DNA of 64,000 bases from Dichotomocladium elegans (Eukaryota; Mucoromycota; Mucoromycetes; Mucorales; Lichtheimiaceae), in the NCBI GenBank assembly GCA_025716815.1, contig JAIXMN010000010.1, positions 186,001 to 250,000 of the forward strand, written 5' to 3'. Below the pieces are notes generated by a model. The model worked only from the letters and a program-made list of their open reading frames with translations, made no database searches and was not told the origin of the DNA. A program made the position numbers and the translations under genes. Shown in pieces: positions 26,734-38,790 of this stretch; the first letter of the stretch is position 1; every line of letters begins with the position of its first letter.

Positions 26734-27141
26734 ATGAGATTGGCCACTGCAACCGAACAAGACAGCGCAAGCAACTATGCCATGAAGGGCTTCGCCATAG
26801 GAGCAGCACAATGGGCAGGCGTAGGATTATTCGCCTCTGCACTCGCATACTCATTCTTCCCATGGTACCGACGGACACAGACCGTTAATAAGGTAACAGA
26901 GAAAGGCAGCTTTAAAAAAGAAGGAATGGGCTATGGTTGACTCTTTACGTAGTTCTACATCGTCATGTGCTTTGCGCTCGGTGGCGGTGCATACAAGTCA
27001 GATCGATACATGGTCAACTTTGAACGCCGTGGACGGGCCCAGATGCTTGACAAGACGACGCGAGAGCGCTACGAACTTATATACGGTGGTGGTGCTGAGG
27101 GCTCGAATGCTGCCGCCAGCGAACAGAAGTCTGAGCAATAA
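26734..27141 (+). CDS. Small two-TM protein (Rcf2-like layout?)
   Basis: Two exons give about 115 aa: MRLATATEQDSASNYAMKGF, then AIGAAQWAGVGLFASALAYS and FFPWYRRTQTVNK, joining by an intron (about 26893–26951, GTAACA…TAG) to FYIVMCFALGGGAYKSDRYM and VNFERRGRAQML. There are two hydrophobic helices separated by FPWYRR, with a charged C-terminal tail. The layout (Ala/Gly-rich first helix, FP.YR linker, second helix, then .DR…FE) resembles the N-terminal half of yeast Rcf2, a mitochondrial respiratory-chain factor. The resemblance is by eye and the HIG1 signature itself is absent. A mitochondrial inner-membrane location is an inference. Without the intron the frame would stop at 26938; the spliced reading is clearly better. 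Confidence 0.7.
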
Positions 27142-27286
27142 TAAAACATTTTTGGCCCAAGAATATCGCGTCATGCAAATATAACTCCGATTCTAGTTTG
27201 CTTATTAATGCAATAGTTTCCCATCTCGGTTTTACTCTTCCTTTTCTTTTCCTTTTTTCCTTTTTTTTTCATTTAACCATCTCACC

Positions 27287-28625
27287 ATGAAGTTCATGAC
27301 ATTTAATGTGCGGCATGATCACGGGCCAAACTCTACACAACAGCCATTTGCATATGTCCCAGCTCCCGAGTCATTTCAAGGCGAGCAGCCATGGGCGATC
27401 CGCAAGTGGAAGGTGGCCGATACCGTCCTATTATGGTCACCTGATATTGTTGGCTTCCAGGTGGGCTTAGGGCGTTCATAGACTTCCATGATCTTTGAAG
27501 GATATGTCAAAGAATTTTGGATCTGAGTGGACAATCGATCTGTGCTCGTAGGAACCTGACTTTCACCAAGTCGTCGATCTCGAGTCCCTCTTGCATGAAG
27601 AGTACGACTGGGTCGGTGCTGGACGGAGGGACGGAGAGAAGGAGGGCGAATTTTCTCCCGTCTTTTACAAGCGTGATCTCCTGAAAGTCAATAGTTGGAA
27701 GACTCTCTGGCTTTCTGAAGTAAGTGGTGGGAGTCAAGATCCAAAGGGAAGGCCTGCATGTAACAGGGTTTTCCTCCGCTTCCCTTTAGGAACCAGAGGT
27801 AGAAGGCAGCCTAGGATGGGATGCAAGACATCCACGTATAGCCACGGTTGTCGAGTAAGTGGCATGTGTATGCAAGTTCGAGAAGATGAATAACGAAGAG
27901 TGTCTGCCGCCACCGAATTTACATTGACATATCGCATCAGATTTGAAAGCAAGTCTGACGGATATCAGTTCACCTTATTCAACGCCCATTTCGACCACAA
28001 AGGGATCGAAGCACGCCGCGGTGCGGCCGAGCTGATCCTCAAGACTGCGAGATCCATGTCTCACTTTGTCATACTCATGGGAGACTTCAATTCCCCGGAA
28101 TCTGACCCGGGATACCAGACCCTGACCGGTGGTGGCGGGGAAGAAAATCGGAACGATACGATGCGGCATTTGGAAGAGCTTAACAAAGCAGTAACTTTGG
28201 ACTATGCTACCCGGACAGGTAAGCCCGTCCGGTCGTCGCCTAATACCATGACCCTTCCTACACATCGGGTGATGCGGCCTGGCCAAATTTTTCAGAAGTT
28301 TCAGAACAGTGAAGATAACACAAATGTTCTCTCTGATCCGGTGTTCTTGGATACCCGTTATGCATTAATGACACGGTGCAGCGACGGCTATGATCGAAAG
28401 GAATCATATGCAAAGATGAGTGGTCCGCTAGGTGACTATGGCACCTTTAGCAGCTTTGGGAAGGATGACCCTGATTTTCCCAATGAACCCAGGCGCTTGG
28501 ATTATATCATGATGATGAAACACAAGGGTGTCAGCGTGCGTCGCTACGGTGTGCTTCCCAACAAGTATGATGATGGGCTTTACATTAGCGACCATCGTCC
28601 TGTGGTCGTCGAACTGGCTTGGTAG
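27287..28625 (+). CDS. Endonuclease/exonuclease/phosphatase (EEP) family protein
   Basis: Four exons give about 375 aa. The start MKFMTFNVRHDHG is the family's first strand, with the metal-binding Asn. Then come SPDIVGFQ|EPDFHQVVDLESLL, with the catalytic Glu region after intron 1, and YDWVGAGRRDGEKEGEF, then SPVFYKRDLL. GDFNSPESDPGYQTL is the conserved GDFN motif. RRLDYIMMMKHKG (LDYI) and SDHRPVVVELAW (the SDH motif) close the domain. All active-site motifs are present, so a metal-dependent phosphoesterase or nuclease fold is likely. The substrate is unclear: the family includes DNases, inositol phosphatases, sphingomyelinases and deadenylases. There is no signal peptide, so the protein is probably cytosolic. 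It starts 145 bp after the preceding gene on the same strand. Confidence 0.9.
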
Positions 28626-29897
28626 AAGGTGTCAGCTTCATTCCTAACCCCACCCCTCCAGAATCGAAACTCGTATCTTGCCCCAATTTCAGAAGTTGCA
28701 GGATAACAAAAATAGAATCGCATTTTATTTCCAGTATAAATAAATGACAGTGTCAGCTCGACAGTCGAAATGAGAAACACCTTCCGCTGCGATTAATGAG
28801 CTATGTAAGTGCTTCTCCCGAGTCTTTTAGCCAATATTGCTCATGGAAAAAAAGTACTCTTTTCATACGTTTCCCCTTTTTAACACAGTAAATTTCTCTA
28901 GGCAAAAATTGACCCATGCGGTTAGAACGAATCGAAACGACCTTTATTCCTTGTTCCATTTCGGCGGTGGTACAAACTGCGAGGAGTCAAGTTTTACAGT
29001 CAATCTGCAGACGGCACTTTCATCCTTTTGTCTATCATGCGTCGTCTGCATGTTCGATGAGGGTAGTTTGGGTAAGTTGCCATCATACGATAGCGCCGAA
29101 GACGCGATCGTATGCCATAAGGGAGGGGGAACGTGGATTTATAAAAAGAGACAGATGAAGCACATATTTTTCAGCTATTCTAATTTTCTCTCATTTACGG
29201 ATCACTATGACGTCATGTAATTAGGTAGGCATCAATAAATAGCGGCTGGACCAGTAAGAATAACAGCAGTAAATTGCCCATCCCACCAGACGTGCTACAA
29301 CCCTCCCCCCCTGTGAATCATCTTGGCAGAGAAGGTTCAGAGAGGGAAGCTATGGAAGAACAGATAGATACCACAAAAGAAGGTTCAGCGCCGCAAAAAG
29401 TTTAGCTTTCAGAGGCTGATGAGGAGATGCTCAATCTTGGATTATTTCTCTCCATCCCAAAAACAATGGATATAATCACGTGACAGCGAAATGCAAAAGC
29501 GGGTTTCCTTCCTGCTTGTCTATTTGTTTTGGACACTGGGATCGCCACCACGTTTTCATGGTTTGGGGGTGCTTCTTAGGCTGCCCTTCCCTGCTCTGCC
29601 TTTCGGATCATCGTCATGCGCAGGGTCGTCCCTGAAATGTATGGCATGTTTTTCGTGTCATGAGCCGCTGCTGGCGTATTTGAATTCAAAAACCTATGAC
29701 CGAGTGCAAAGGTAATCGATGGAGCTTTTTACACAGGTTTTCTGCGTCCGAAAAATCTCCGACTAGCACAAACGCAAAATCGTTCGTGCAGCTCATACAA
29801 GCTTTCTTACGGGGGGATGAGGAGGGTGGGGCACCGATCCTTTCACTTTGCTCTTTCTTTTTGCTTTATCCACCCTCCCCTCCTGCGTGTTCGAAAT
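28626..29897. other. intergenic spacer upstream of the ThrE-like gene
   Basis: About 1.3 kb between two plus-strand genes, with only short open frames on both strands and no domain. It presumably includes the promoter of the transporter gene. The frame stays open for 27 codons upstream of the chosen ATG, but in pyrimidine-rich sequence typical of a 5' UTR. Confidence 0.45.
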
Positions 29898-32408
29898 ATG
29901 GATTATCACGAGAAAGCAAGCAGTAGCAATAGCAGTAATAAAAGCAACATTGACAATGATGACCAGCAAGACATACAACGTCTCAACACTAGCCGACCGC
30001 CCCTTGCCCATCACCACTCATTCCCAAGCGCCATCCCCCAATTAAAAATGACTGAGGATGACCTTTTGAAAGAGAAGGATATCTCTTTAGCACCAAGTTC
30101 TCCTAGGCATCCAATGGATACCCGACCGTCGGAAGCGAAAAAGTATCCCGGCAATGAGGCCCTAGGACGATCGACAGATACCTTGCTTGATGCTGCCCTG
30201 GATCGTGAGGAGGTCCACGAGAGGCATGTCCGTTTCCAGGATCATGTGGTCGAATCGGCTGCTTTGGTGCAGCGCATGTTGACTAATCACGAAGTCACGG
30301 ACCCGCGTCTGCGGCAATTGCGGTCGAACAGTGTCATGGACGAAACAGAACTTGGCGAGGACCCTGAACCTTCTACGGCCGATTCCACTGCGCTCCCCGC
30401 GGGCGGCAGTGTCCTTTCGTCTCTTATGAAGCTGGAGGCCCAACGGCGCCGGAAGGAGTTGGAACGTGATCAGCGCGAAAAACTTAAAAAGACAAAAAAG
30501 GTTTGGTTCCTGATTGAAAAAGATAGAGAGAGAGAGAGAGAGAGAGTGTGTGTGTGTGTGTGTGACACCCGCACCCTCCCTCTCCCCCCCCCGAAAATAC
30601 GAAAGGGACTCATTGCTCGGACCGGGACGGTCCCATCTAGGAACAAGCGCCACCACCGAAAAAAGCAGCTTCGTTTTATGAGGTGAGCATTGAACGACCC
30701 AAACTAGCCCACAGACCCACGTCCTGGCTTTCGACGATGACATCCAGTAATCATCTCGTACCGAGCTTGGAGAAAAGAAAACAAATGTCACCATCGATAT
30801 CCCGTCGGTCGTCCGTCGATAGCATGTGCACAACGGCTTCGCAATTCGAACCAATCACATTGGAGGACCGGATCAGGATCACTTTTGAGATTGCCAACAT
30901 CCTGCAGAAACAAGAGTTTCTGCGCAAGCTTATCAAATCGCTCATGTTCTACGGATGTCCCGCGCACCGTCTCGAATACATCATGCGCCGGGTGTCCGAA
31001 ACAATTGGCGTCGATGCCGAGTACATTTACATGCCAAACGTCATGTTCATGTCCGTCTTTGATCACGCCACACACACCACCGAGACGCACTTTATCCGCC
31101 AGGGCCAGACATTTGAGATGCACCGACTCGGGGAAATCTATCGGCTCCAGAAACTCGTGTGCCATGGAGAAGTCTCTGTGGACGAAGCACTTGATTTTGT
31201 AGATCGTGTCGCGAGCGAGCCGCCTATCTATCCGAAATGGTTCAACCCCTTTGTCTACGCATTAGCAAGTTTCACCGGCTGCCTTCTTTTTTTTGGAGGC
31301 GACTGGTATGATGCCCTCATCTCCGCCGCCTTGGCGAGTAAGTGACAGCTTTGTTAAACCGTTTCCTTTCCCACACTCAAAGAAGTTTAATTGCGCGGTT
31401 TCAGTGGTGTTTGCGCTGTATGAGTTATTTTCAAGCACCATTGTAGGGTTCCAACCTATTTGGGAAATCACAGTCTGTATTTTGATCGGCTTTGTTGCAC
31501 GAGGTACGACCTGAACTATCAAGAGTTGATGTTCCAGCCCTTCTCGAGCTTAATACATCCGTAACCCCTTCTTTTCTTTTTTTCTGAAGCGGTGACAAGG
31601 TACAGCTTTTGCTTCACGCCAATTGCGTTCTCCGCCTTTATTGTGATCTTGCCAGGATACCCGATGGCTTTGGCTCTTGTGGAGCTCGTGTCCCGGCAAT
31701 TTGTTGCGGGCGTGGTCCGAATGGTCTATTCCATCATCTATGCTTTTCTGCTCGGCTACGGCATTTCCATGGGCTCATCGATCTACATCGCCATCGATCC
31801 ATCGACGAGGACCACCACAAGTGTCTGTCAACATGCCAACACACTTGGAACTTGTGACGTCCAACGTATCGATCGACGCTTCTTTATCCTCTTTGTCCCT
31901 CTTTTTGCACTTGCCTACTGCGTCTTTGTGCGGGCTCGCCCCTACCGATGGCCAACGATGATCATCGTCTCCGCCATCGGCTACGTCGTCAACTACGTGT
32001 TAACATGCTATGCCGCTGCTCCGTCCCAGGTGCTCCAGGTCGTTCCCGCATTCACCATCGGACTCCTTAGCAACTTGTTAACAAAGCTCACTGGACAGCT
32101 GTCCTTTGACGCCGTTCTGATCGGCACGTTTTACTTGGTACCCGGAGGTGTGAGTATCAAGGCCGGCTACGGTATTTTCGATACTCCCGAAAATACCGAC
32201 TCCGCAAACGAGCTCGGTAACCAAGGTGCGACGTTTGCGCTCTCGATGATTGAAACGTCTATTGGTAAATTTACAGGGACACAGGCTTGAGAAATGGTTC
32301 GCGGTTTCCTGATTTGTTCTATTTGCAGGTATTACCATTGGTTTGTTTGCAGCCACTTTGCTTGTATATCCAAAAGGAAGCCAGCACACGCCACTGATGA
32401 ACTTTTAG
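29898..32408 (+). CDS. ThrE/Prm10-like membrane transporter (DUF1212 + DUF3815)
   Basis: Five exons give about 700 aa. Residues 1–200 (MDYHEKASSSNSSNKSNIDN…) are hydrophilic, Ser/Asp-rich and charged. From exon 2 the ThrE domain begins: RITFEIANILQKQEFLRKLI, then FYGCPAHRLEYIMRRVSETI and YIYMPNVMFMSVFDHATHTT, conserved in the cytosolic lead-in of this family. Hydrophobic helices follow in ALASFTGCLLFFGGDWYDAL, VFALYELFSSTIVGFQPIWE, FSAFIVILPGYPMALALVEL and AFTIGLLSNLLTKLTGQLSF, ending GLFAATLLVYPKGS. Bacterial ThrE exports threonine/serine, and the yeast relative Prm10 is pheromone-regulated; the fungal substrate is not known. About ten TM segments are expected. Intron 1 (about 30501–30683) carries a GA/GT microsatellite. 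A decayed partial copy lies downstream at 33.44–33.76 kb. Confidence 0.93.
30524..30564 (+). repeat. (GA)n(GT)n microsatellite in intron 1 of the ThrE-like gene
   Basis: About ten GA units run directly into about nine GT units, inside the first intron of the transporter gene and followed by a C-rich run. It does not affect the coding frame. Likely polymorphic between strains. Confidence 0.85.
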
Positions 32409-33439
32409 CGACTGTATTTTTAAAAACACACATACATACATACCCTGCGCCCACTACATACAGAAAACCAGCAAAGTCTTTGTGGGATCCAATCACTGCA
32501 TATCCTTTTTCTTTCGTTGCATGGGCACTTTTTTTTTCTGTACATAGAACCGTAACACTAGAAAGAAATAAAACATTCACACCTATTTTCGCATCATCAA
32601 GCAGGCATTCATCAAGGTGAATTTTCTACACTGTTTTACATGGAGTAATTTGATTTGATGCATTGAGATCAAAATAGCTAGAAATGATGCGCTGTGTCAT
32701 GGACTCGATCTATTTCGTGTTAGTGAGGGATAGCGAAGGATCTGTTGACGTCAGAAATCCAGGTAAACAGATACATGGCCTGTCGAAAGCTATTGGCGGT
32801 CCTCCTCTGCCATTCTTTGTTTGGGAATCCAAATTGTCCCGAGGTTCATATCGTTTATTCTATCAAAAAGAACGTTACATCTGTTCCTCACAAAAAATAG
32901 GTTACACGTGACTTCAAAATATGAAACGTCTCCATTCTTCCTGAAGACTTGCCGTACAATTATCCAGTGTGGTTGTGTAAATTCAACGACCTTATTGAAA
33001 AGAGTGTATCAAATGTTGACGTGGAACATTTAAACATCGCGACGGCTAGGGAAATTGCGCAGCAGTATCACTGACGACATAGTCGATTTCCCACAGCAGT
33101 CGGAAGGCCAACTGCCATAGGGGTGCAGCTGAGTGAAGTGAGGAACCGAACCACCAAAATGCGCCAAATTCAGGTAGAAATCATGATCATCTTTAATAGC
33201 CAAGAGATCATATGACAATGCATAGATGCATGCAGTCCCCCCCTAGCCAACTTCGCATATACGCAGCTGAAGACGGCAAGTCGACAAGGGCAGAGAAGAA
33301 CCCCCAGCTGCTGTACAACTCTCCATTATCACGATTGGGCGCAGTTATGGGAGCTCAGAAGGGACAGACGCCCGAGAAGGAGACAGCTTCCACGATAAGA
33401 GCAGCGAAATCAAATGGGTGCAATCAATAGGTTTATGAA
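32409..33439. other. intergenic region between the ThrE-like gene and its decayed copy
   Basis: About 1 kb of AT-rich sequence without a supported gene. Short open frames show no domain. The first 200 bp should be the 3' UTR of the transporter. Confidence 0.45.
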
Positions 33440-33755
33440 AATGGAGCAGTGCGACCGCCGAAGGAAGCATCCCTGTGTATGTCAATATGCCAACATGTGA
33501 CATGCAACACATTGACTGACGCGTCTTTATCCTCTTTCCTCCTTTCTTTGCATTTGCCTGCTAGGTCCAAGTGCGCGCATTCGCCCAGACCGGTGGTCAA
33601 CAGTGATCATCATCTCCTTCATAGACTACGTTCGTCAACTTGCGCGAACATCTTAACCAGAAAATTTTTTCTTTATTTCGGGTCCTTTTGCAAGATACCA
33701 ATGGGTTTGTTTACGGATTTTGACAAATGCGCTAGTTGTCATGAAGGAAGCTGAA
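33440..33755 (+). pseudogene. Decayed partial duplicate of the ThrE-like gene
   Basis: The DNA from about 33470 to 33640 aligns by eye with exon 4 of the functional gene (about 31825–32000). Shared blocks include TGTCAA.ATGCCAAC, CGTCTTTATCCTCTTT and TGATCATC, with scattered substitutions and small gaps. About 33678–33710 (TTTTGCAAGATACCAATGGG then TTTGTTTA) matches the start of the last exon around its acceptor (TTTGCAGGTATTACCATTGG then TTTGTTTG). The sequence between these two blocks, about 300 bp in the parent, is missing. The intron sequence around the last acceptor seems to be kept, so the copy arose by DNA duplication rather than retrotransposition. Stops interrupt the original frame. 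Orientation is the same as the parent, about 1.6 kb downstream of the matching exon. Confidence 0.72.
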
Positions 33756-34214
33756 AGAGTATTTCGAGATGACAAAAAGGCCAAATGAACAACGGATCCA
33801 AAATTGAACTCTGTCTATAATTATGGACTTTGCTGTTGCGCGTCTAGAACATCATCACTGAATATTGACTTTGTCAAATCTGACCATAAATCATTCCGTC
33901 GGGATGTTAAAAGAAGGTGTAATGGGTTTCGCTTTATGTAAGATTGATTGTACGCATTATTGCTTTGCTTCATAACATTGGTAACATTATCCAAGGAGAT
34001 ATACGGTTGGTAAATGTGCCCATTCCCCAAAATCAAAGCGGTCGAGCTTGCAGGGTCTTATGGAAGATGAGGAACTTTTCATGGCTGCATTACATTATCA
34101 TATCCTGAGGAGGGGATGCATGGGTAGCAGATATATGAGGAAAAACAGCATTTGGTGTGTGTGATGGATGAGGAAAGAATTGTAGTATCTACAACGACTC
34201 TGTGGTCCGTGTGC
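33756..34214. other. spacer between ThrE relic and first kelch gene
   Basis: About 460 bp at the 3' side of the minus-strand kelch gene. No gene or repeat recognised; small frames only. Confidence 0.45.
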
Positions 34215-37134
34215 TTACATAGATCGCCGCGTGATATCGGTTTTTGTGCCGTCGTTATTTTCACCATTCCTTAATTCTTGTTTAGCCATGACCGCCTCGC
34301 TGATGCCCTTGAAAATATCCTCATTGATGTGATAAGCTGCGAGTATCCGCTCAAGCATCCACACACGCTGCTCCATCCTTGTGATTCTGCTTGACTCCGA
34401 GATGTCCGCACCGAGAGGGTCAATAAGAGGAATGTCTGTCGCTCGGAATCTTGAACGTAAGCATTCGAGCAGCGACTGGCGCACTCGGCCAAACGAGAAG
34501 CGCTGGATAAGACCCCATGGTGATTGCGGTCGCTGCCCAAAAAGCAGGACTTGTAACGAAAAAAGGATACCTGCTATACCACCGATCGTACCGAGTGCAT
34601 TGAGAAACGTATAGACCTTGACTTCCTCTTCAACCTTGATCTCAAATTTGTGTGGGGAAACCCACAATATTGCTTCAAACATCGACGTCGCGAGCGGGTC
34701 TATCGTGTCTATACCAGAAGGTGGGTAGCTGAGAGTGGCTTCCAAGAGCGGAGACCGAGTCCTTTCGGGGAAGAAGCCAAAGAGATTCCAGGTGGTTGGG
34801 TTGAGGTTTTTGCGGTATCCAATACTGTATTGTAGATTGTTTATAGCGTTAAACTCCAACTTGTACAGATTGTTCCTTCCATCTCCATGTTCCTCGCCAA
34901 TGATCCAGTCATCGTATTCTTTATCGCTCATGGTGATTTCTTCGGCACCTGGTAGATCATAGACAAGCATATTTGGATCATTTTGTCTATTATAAAGTGA
35001 TATGTAGCCAATCGGAGCTGGTGATGTCGCGTTGACGTTCGTTTTGTTGATTGAAATTACAAACTCGAATTTGGATCCAAGAGGATTCAAAGGATCTGTG
35101 GAAAGCGTACAGTTTTCCGTCGGACGGAAGAGGTAACAGACTGCATTTCGGTGTAATGCAATAGAACGGAATGACGACAGATTAAGTGGGTAGAGGTGTT
35201 CACCGCATGAAAATCCGGATGCAGAATAATAAGTTACCGGGTTTTCAAGCTCTCGTTCAATGACATCGTCAACACATATTCTGATATCTTTTTTCAACGG
35301 GCGGGGATCTACGTCGTTAGTAATCACATTGGTGATGGGGAGTTTGGGTAGAAAATGATTACCGGGTATTTCAAGGCCTGCCACCGGCAACGTGTAGCTT
35401 TGTACGACAACGGGACTATCAAGCACTTGCTTCACAATGAATACAACGAGGATCACAAAGCAGACAAACGTGATTCCCATGACTGAAATTCTCGAAATCT
35501 CGGCCCATAACGGCTCTCCTTCTCTACATTCAAGATCTTGGTCAACATATGACTCAGAGAACCAATAGCTTAAACCTACCGTTGGTCCCAAAACATCCAC
35601 TTTGACTTTCTGAGCTTATCTTTGATAACGTCCTTTTCTTTCCAACAGGAATAAACAGTTCGGAAGGCAAGAATTCCAAGCACCACAGATAACACAGTAG
35701 CAACGATTATCCTCGTCCTCGTCCATGCCCTTGCCCTTGATTGTCCCTCGGTCTCGTCATCAAACCCTTCGATCCAATGCATCGTTTCTAGATTCAGGAT
35801 ATTGATGTCATCGAAGTCATAAATCCCGCCTTCACCTGGATTAAAAAAATTGTCAGCAATCACGCTATGATTGCTGTCGTTTGCTCACCGAAAGCAACTA
35901 CTAGGTATTGGGGGTCCATGATATGTGATAGAGCGTTGTATCGTCGTTCAGGTACGTCGCCACTTGTATTTGCGAAATCCCAGGTCCATGTCGTAAGGTC
36001 CAGCACGAGCATAGGTATACGCATCTGCCCGAAATGATATTTGCTGTCGTTAGGATAGGTATCTCCTATTTGTATGTGCAATTATTTGTGTGTTAAAATC
36101 CTAAACATGTATAGACATAGTAAAACGTGATCTATGAGGATTCCGAAATATTTTACCACTGGTTACGAAAACCCTGTTTCTTGGATAGTCTGTAGCATGT
36201 TATTAACAAAGCTTCAAGTGACTCCCTCATCCGAGGTCCATACCTGCAGATAAACTATGGCTTGCCAAAGTGTTTGGAAGGGCACGGTTGCCTAAATGCG
36301 CAGGTTGGACGTTGACCCATTTTGACTCGTGCGTATCGTAGACATCAATATGGCTTAGCGGAAGAAGGCCATTGCCACTCTGTACGCCACCTCCAATAAA
36401 TAAGATGCGCCCGTCACTGGGAAAAAAAATTGATATTGACGTTAGCCATGTCCAACTCTCCAAAATGGTTCTTGATCCGGTGAGAGTGGGACCGGCGCGT
36501 TTTACCTGAGGAAAACCATTTGATGATAAACTCGTGTACTTGGCAAGTCGGTCAGCTTGTTGAACACGATATTCCCTTGGACAAAATCAATCCTCCAAAA
36601 GTCCTTATAAAGTCTGTTACCAGAACCAATGCCTCCGCTAATATACGCTTGGTTGTTCTCCGAATCGTATACAATAGCACAGGAATATCTGCTCGCTGGC
36701 CAAGTTGGTGTATTTATAATGGTCTCATTCGGTGGTAAGACAAGTCTCCATTCGCCAGTTGCAAGATCAAAATGATACACAGCGAGAAAATCCGGAGTGT
36801 TATCCAATTCTCCAAATAAAAATATCGCGCTACTGCTATTGTCGTAAACTATGGCAGCAGGTTCAATAGATGCTAAAGGGCTTTTTTGTGGTATTTCGTT
36901 GAATCCAAAGTAGTCTTTGGACATCGTGAACTCGTAAAGCCCACTGAAGTTCCGCCCATAGTATGCGGGGTTTCCTTCATAGAAAAAGACTGAAGATTGG
37001 TTTTTTCGTGCTGGCAATATTTCCGTGAATACTGGGACCTTGGCGCGCAGCGTAGGAGCAATGATGTAAGCATTGGCAGCTTCATAGAACAAGATAAGTA
37101 AAGCAAGGAGTACATACGTCTCTTCAGCCTTCAT
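34215..37134 (-). CDS. Kelch-repeat receptor-like membrane protein, paralogue 1
   Basis: Multi-exon gene of about 860–880 aa. The start MKAEETYVLLALLILFYEAANA is a signal peptide, chosen by analogy with the two paralogues; an upstream in-frame Met adds 14 residues. Kelch-type blades follow: SSSAIFLFGELD, NNQAYISGGIGSGNRLYKDF, then, after introns, DGRILFIGGGVQSGNGLLPL and the DDINILNLETMHWIEG exon. Then comes TM1 (RIIVATVLSVVLGILAF) with a short Lys-rich loop, and TM2 (VMGITFVCFVILVVFIV). A second extracytosolic domain of about 250 residues follows, with Cys and N-glycosylation sequons. TM3 (LGTIGGIAGILFSLQVLLFG) leads to a cytosolic tail (SPWGLIQRFSFGR, MEQRVWMLERILAAYHINED). Compared with paralogues 2 and 3 it lacks the last ~25 residues (Ser/His/Arg-rich tail). 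Function unknown; surface sensing or adhesion is an inference from architecture. Confidence 0.82.
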
Positions 37135-37919
37135 CAGGAAACAAAAGGCGAAAGAAACGTATGATGGGAAGACCATACCAGTATTCCAAAATAAATAAAT
37201 GCCCGTGTCGGTTGACGCATTAATGGGGACCGAATGGTGGTATAAAGGTATACACTATATACTACACAAAAAATCAAGTGTGAAACTTTATTAGAAACAT
37301 CTACTGGAGGTAGCCCACGCATATCAATGCATAAGGAACATGTAAGATGGCGCAGTTTGCAAGTTCTGTACAAACACTTCCACTCCTTTTTCGTATTATG
37401 CATGGACGTCTAGTAGTCAACAGACTGATTGCAGCAATGGTACGATATTAAGGTGTAAGGTGGCCAGGATGGCTTTACCAACGGTCTCAGAGACATGAAT
37501 GCAAGGTACAGGATCCCCATTATGCTTAAAAACAAATGTCAGGACCTGGTCATTGAATTAGTTTTTTATGGCCTTCGACCGTTAGGCCGCATCCCGTCGT
37601 GATCTCATTGAATGCTTTGACTCTGCTACTTAATCTGCCGATATCCCCGAGATCGCGCCTACATTATCCCTTCTCGCATATAGACAGTTCTACAGCGCAA
37701 TTATCCTTTTTGATCCACTCTGATCTGCCTGCTAGTCTTCAAAAGGCTGTTCAGAGTCTGCAACAACTCACTTTAGAAACAATAATAACAAGAAAAAAGT
37801 ACGCGGTTTTATCGTTCTCGACAGCCTTCAGCAATTATTACAATTATTCTTACACAATGCCACTTCATATCTCACTTGAAATTTACCAAGTACAGAAATG
37901 CGGATGCCAACACAAATGA
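37135..37919. other. upstream region of kelch paralogue 1
   Basis: Promoter side of the minus-strand kelch gene. The 60 bp just upstream of its ATG resembles the same region of paralogue 3 (both have a pyrimidine-rich leader with TTTC and CTTTT blocks ending in a GATGAA(G/A)GCT start context). The remainder, to 37.9 kb, has only short frames. Confidence 0.4.
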
Positions 37920-38790
37920 ATGCACCATATGGATGTCGTTATCCAGATCCTGCAGGATCTCAATGACTTGGACAATGAAATTGATGGGGACAGAATCAAT
38001 GTTGTTTCTTTATTGCCATACAAAGCGGAAGAACGACGGTGTTGCCCGATAAACATTATGAAAAAGGTTCGACCCACTGAAAATGTCCTGACGTTCAGCA
38101 GCACCCATAGAATCCAGCAACGCGTTAGTTCTGCACCGATATTAAAACTACTGTTGAGATCAATTATGCATGGGCATGAAGCTCGCCTCTCTCTAAAGAG
38201 ACAAAGGACATGCCGAGATACCGCGAAAGCAGGAGTATCGAAAGATCAAGACAAGCTGGATATCAGCGATGGCAAAATTCCCCCAAAACTCGTCGGTTCC
38301 CAACAAAGAACCATTCAATTTGGCGATTGCACTTCATGTCGATGGGTTATGCGCCATGTATACAGCAGGCAATTGTCTTGAACTTCCCTCCAGAACAGAG
38401 GTATGGCACGAAGAAAAAATTAATGCTTATTCCTAAAAAGATATTGCGTCTTTAGGTTCAAAGATAAAAACATGCTTCAGGTCGCATTCTTGCCATCAAC
38501 TTCCAGAGACGGTAATTTTGAATTCCTCTAACGCCCCTGTTCTTCAAGGTTCCAAACATCTGGACACAGAAGAAATAAGTGTTACATGCGACAATGGTGT
38601 GCAGACCCACGCTAAAGCACATATCGCCACAGTGACTGGTGACATCCCAGGAGTAGCAGCTCTTATTCACCTCGCTGACCATATGTATCGGCTCTGTTGC
38701 CGCATCTGCTTGATTGAAGAAACGCGGTTAGAGAGTACTGCCTCTAAAAGAAGGAAACAGCTGGAGATACTATAACGAAGTCAGGTATAT
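37920..38790 (+). mobile_element. Relic of a Tnp2-like (CACTA-type) DNA transposon
   Basis: Fragments of a transposase reading are spread over several plus-strand frames. About 38305–38345 reads NLAIALHVDG, like the L.L.L..DG segment. About 38355–38430 reads AIVLNFPPEQRYGTKKKLML, like the ..NLPP..RY..EN.. segment. About 38590–38740 reads DNGVQTHAKAHIATVTGDIP, then GVAAL, and ends CCRICLIEE, like the tGD.Pg…l..gH….C..C zinc-knuckle segment of Tnp2/CACTA-type transposases common in Mucoromycota genomes. Stops and frame changes separate the pieces, so it is inactive. Upstream frames (37920–38381) may be more of its N-terminal half. No terminal inverted repeats or target-site duplications were identified by eye. 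The family assignment is from remembered motif order and needs a profile search. Confidence 0.6.

Noticed and set aside
34381..34962. Plus-strand frames opposite kelch paralogue 1
   Set aside because: They are antisense shadows of conserved minus-strand exons. Similar shadow frames appear opposite paralogues 2 and 3.
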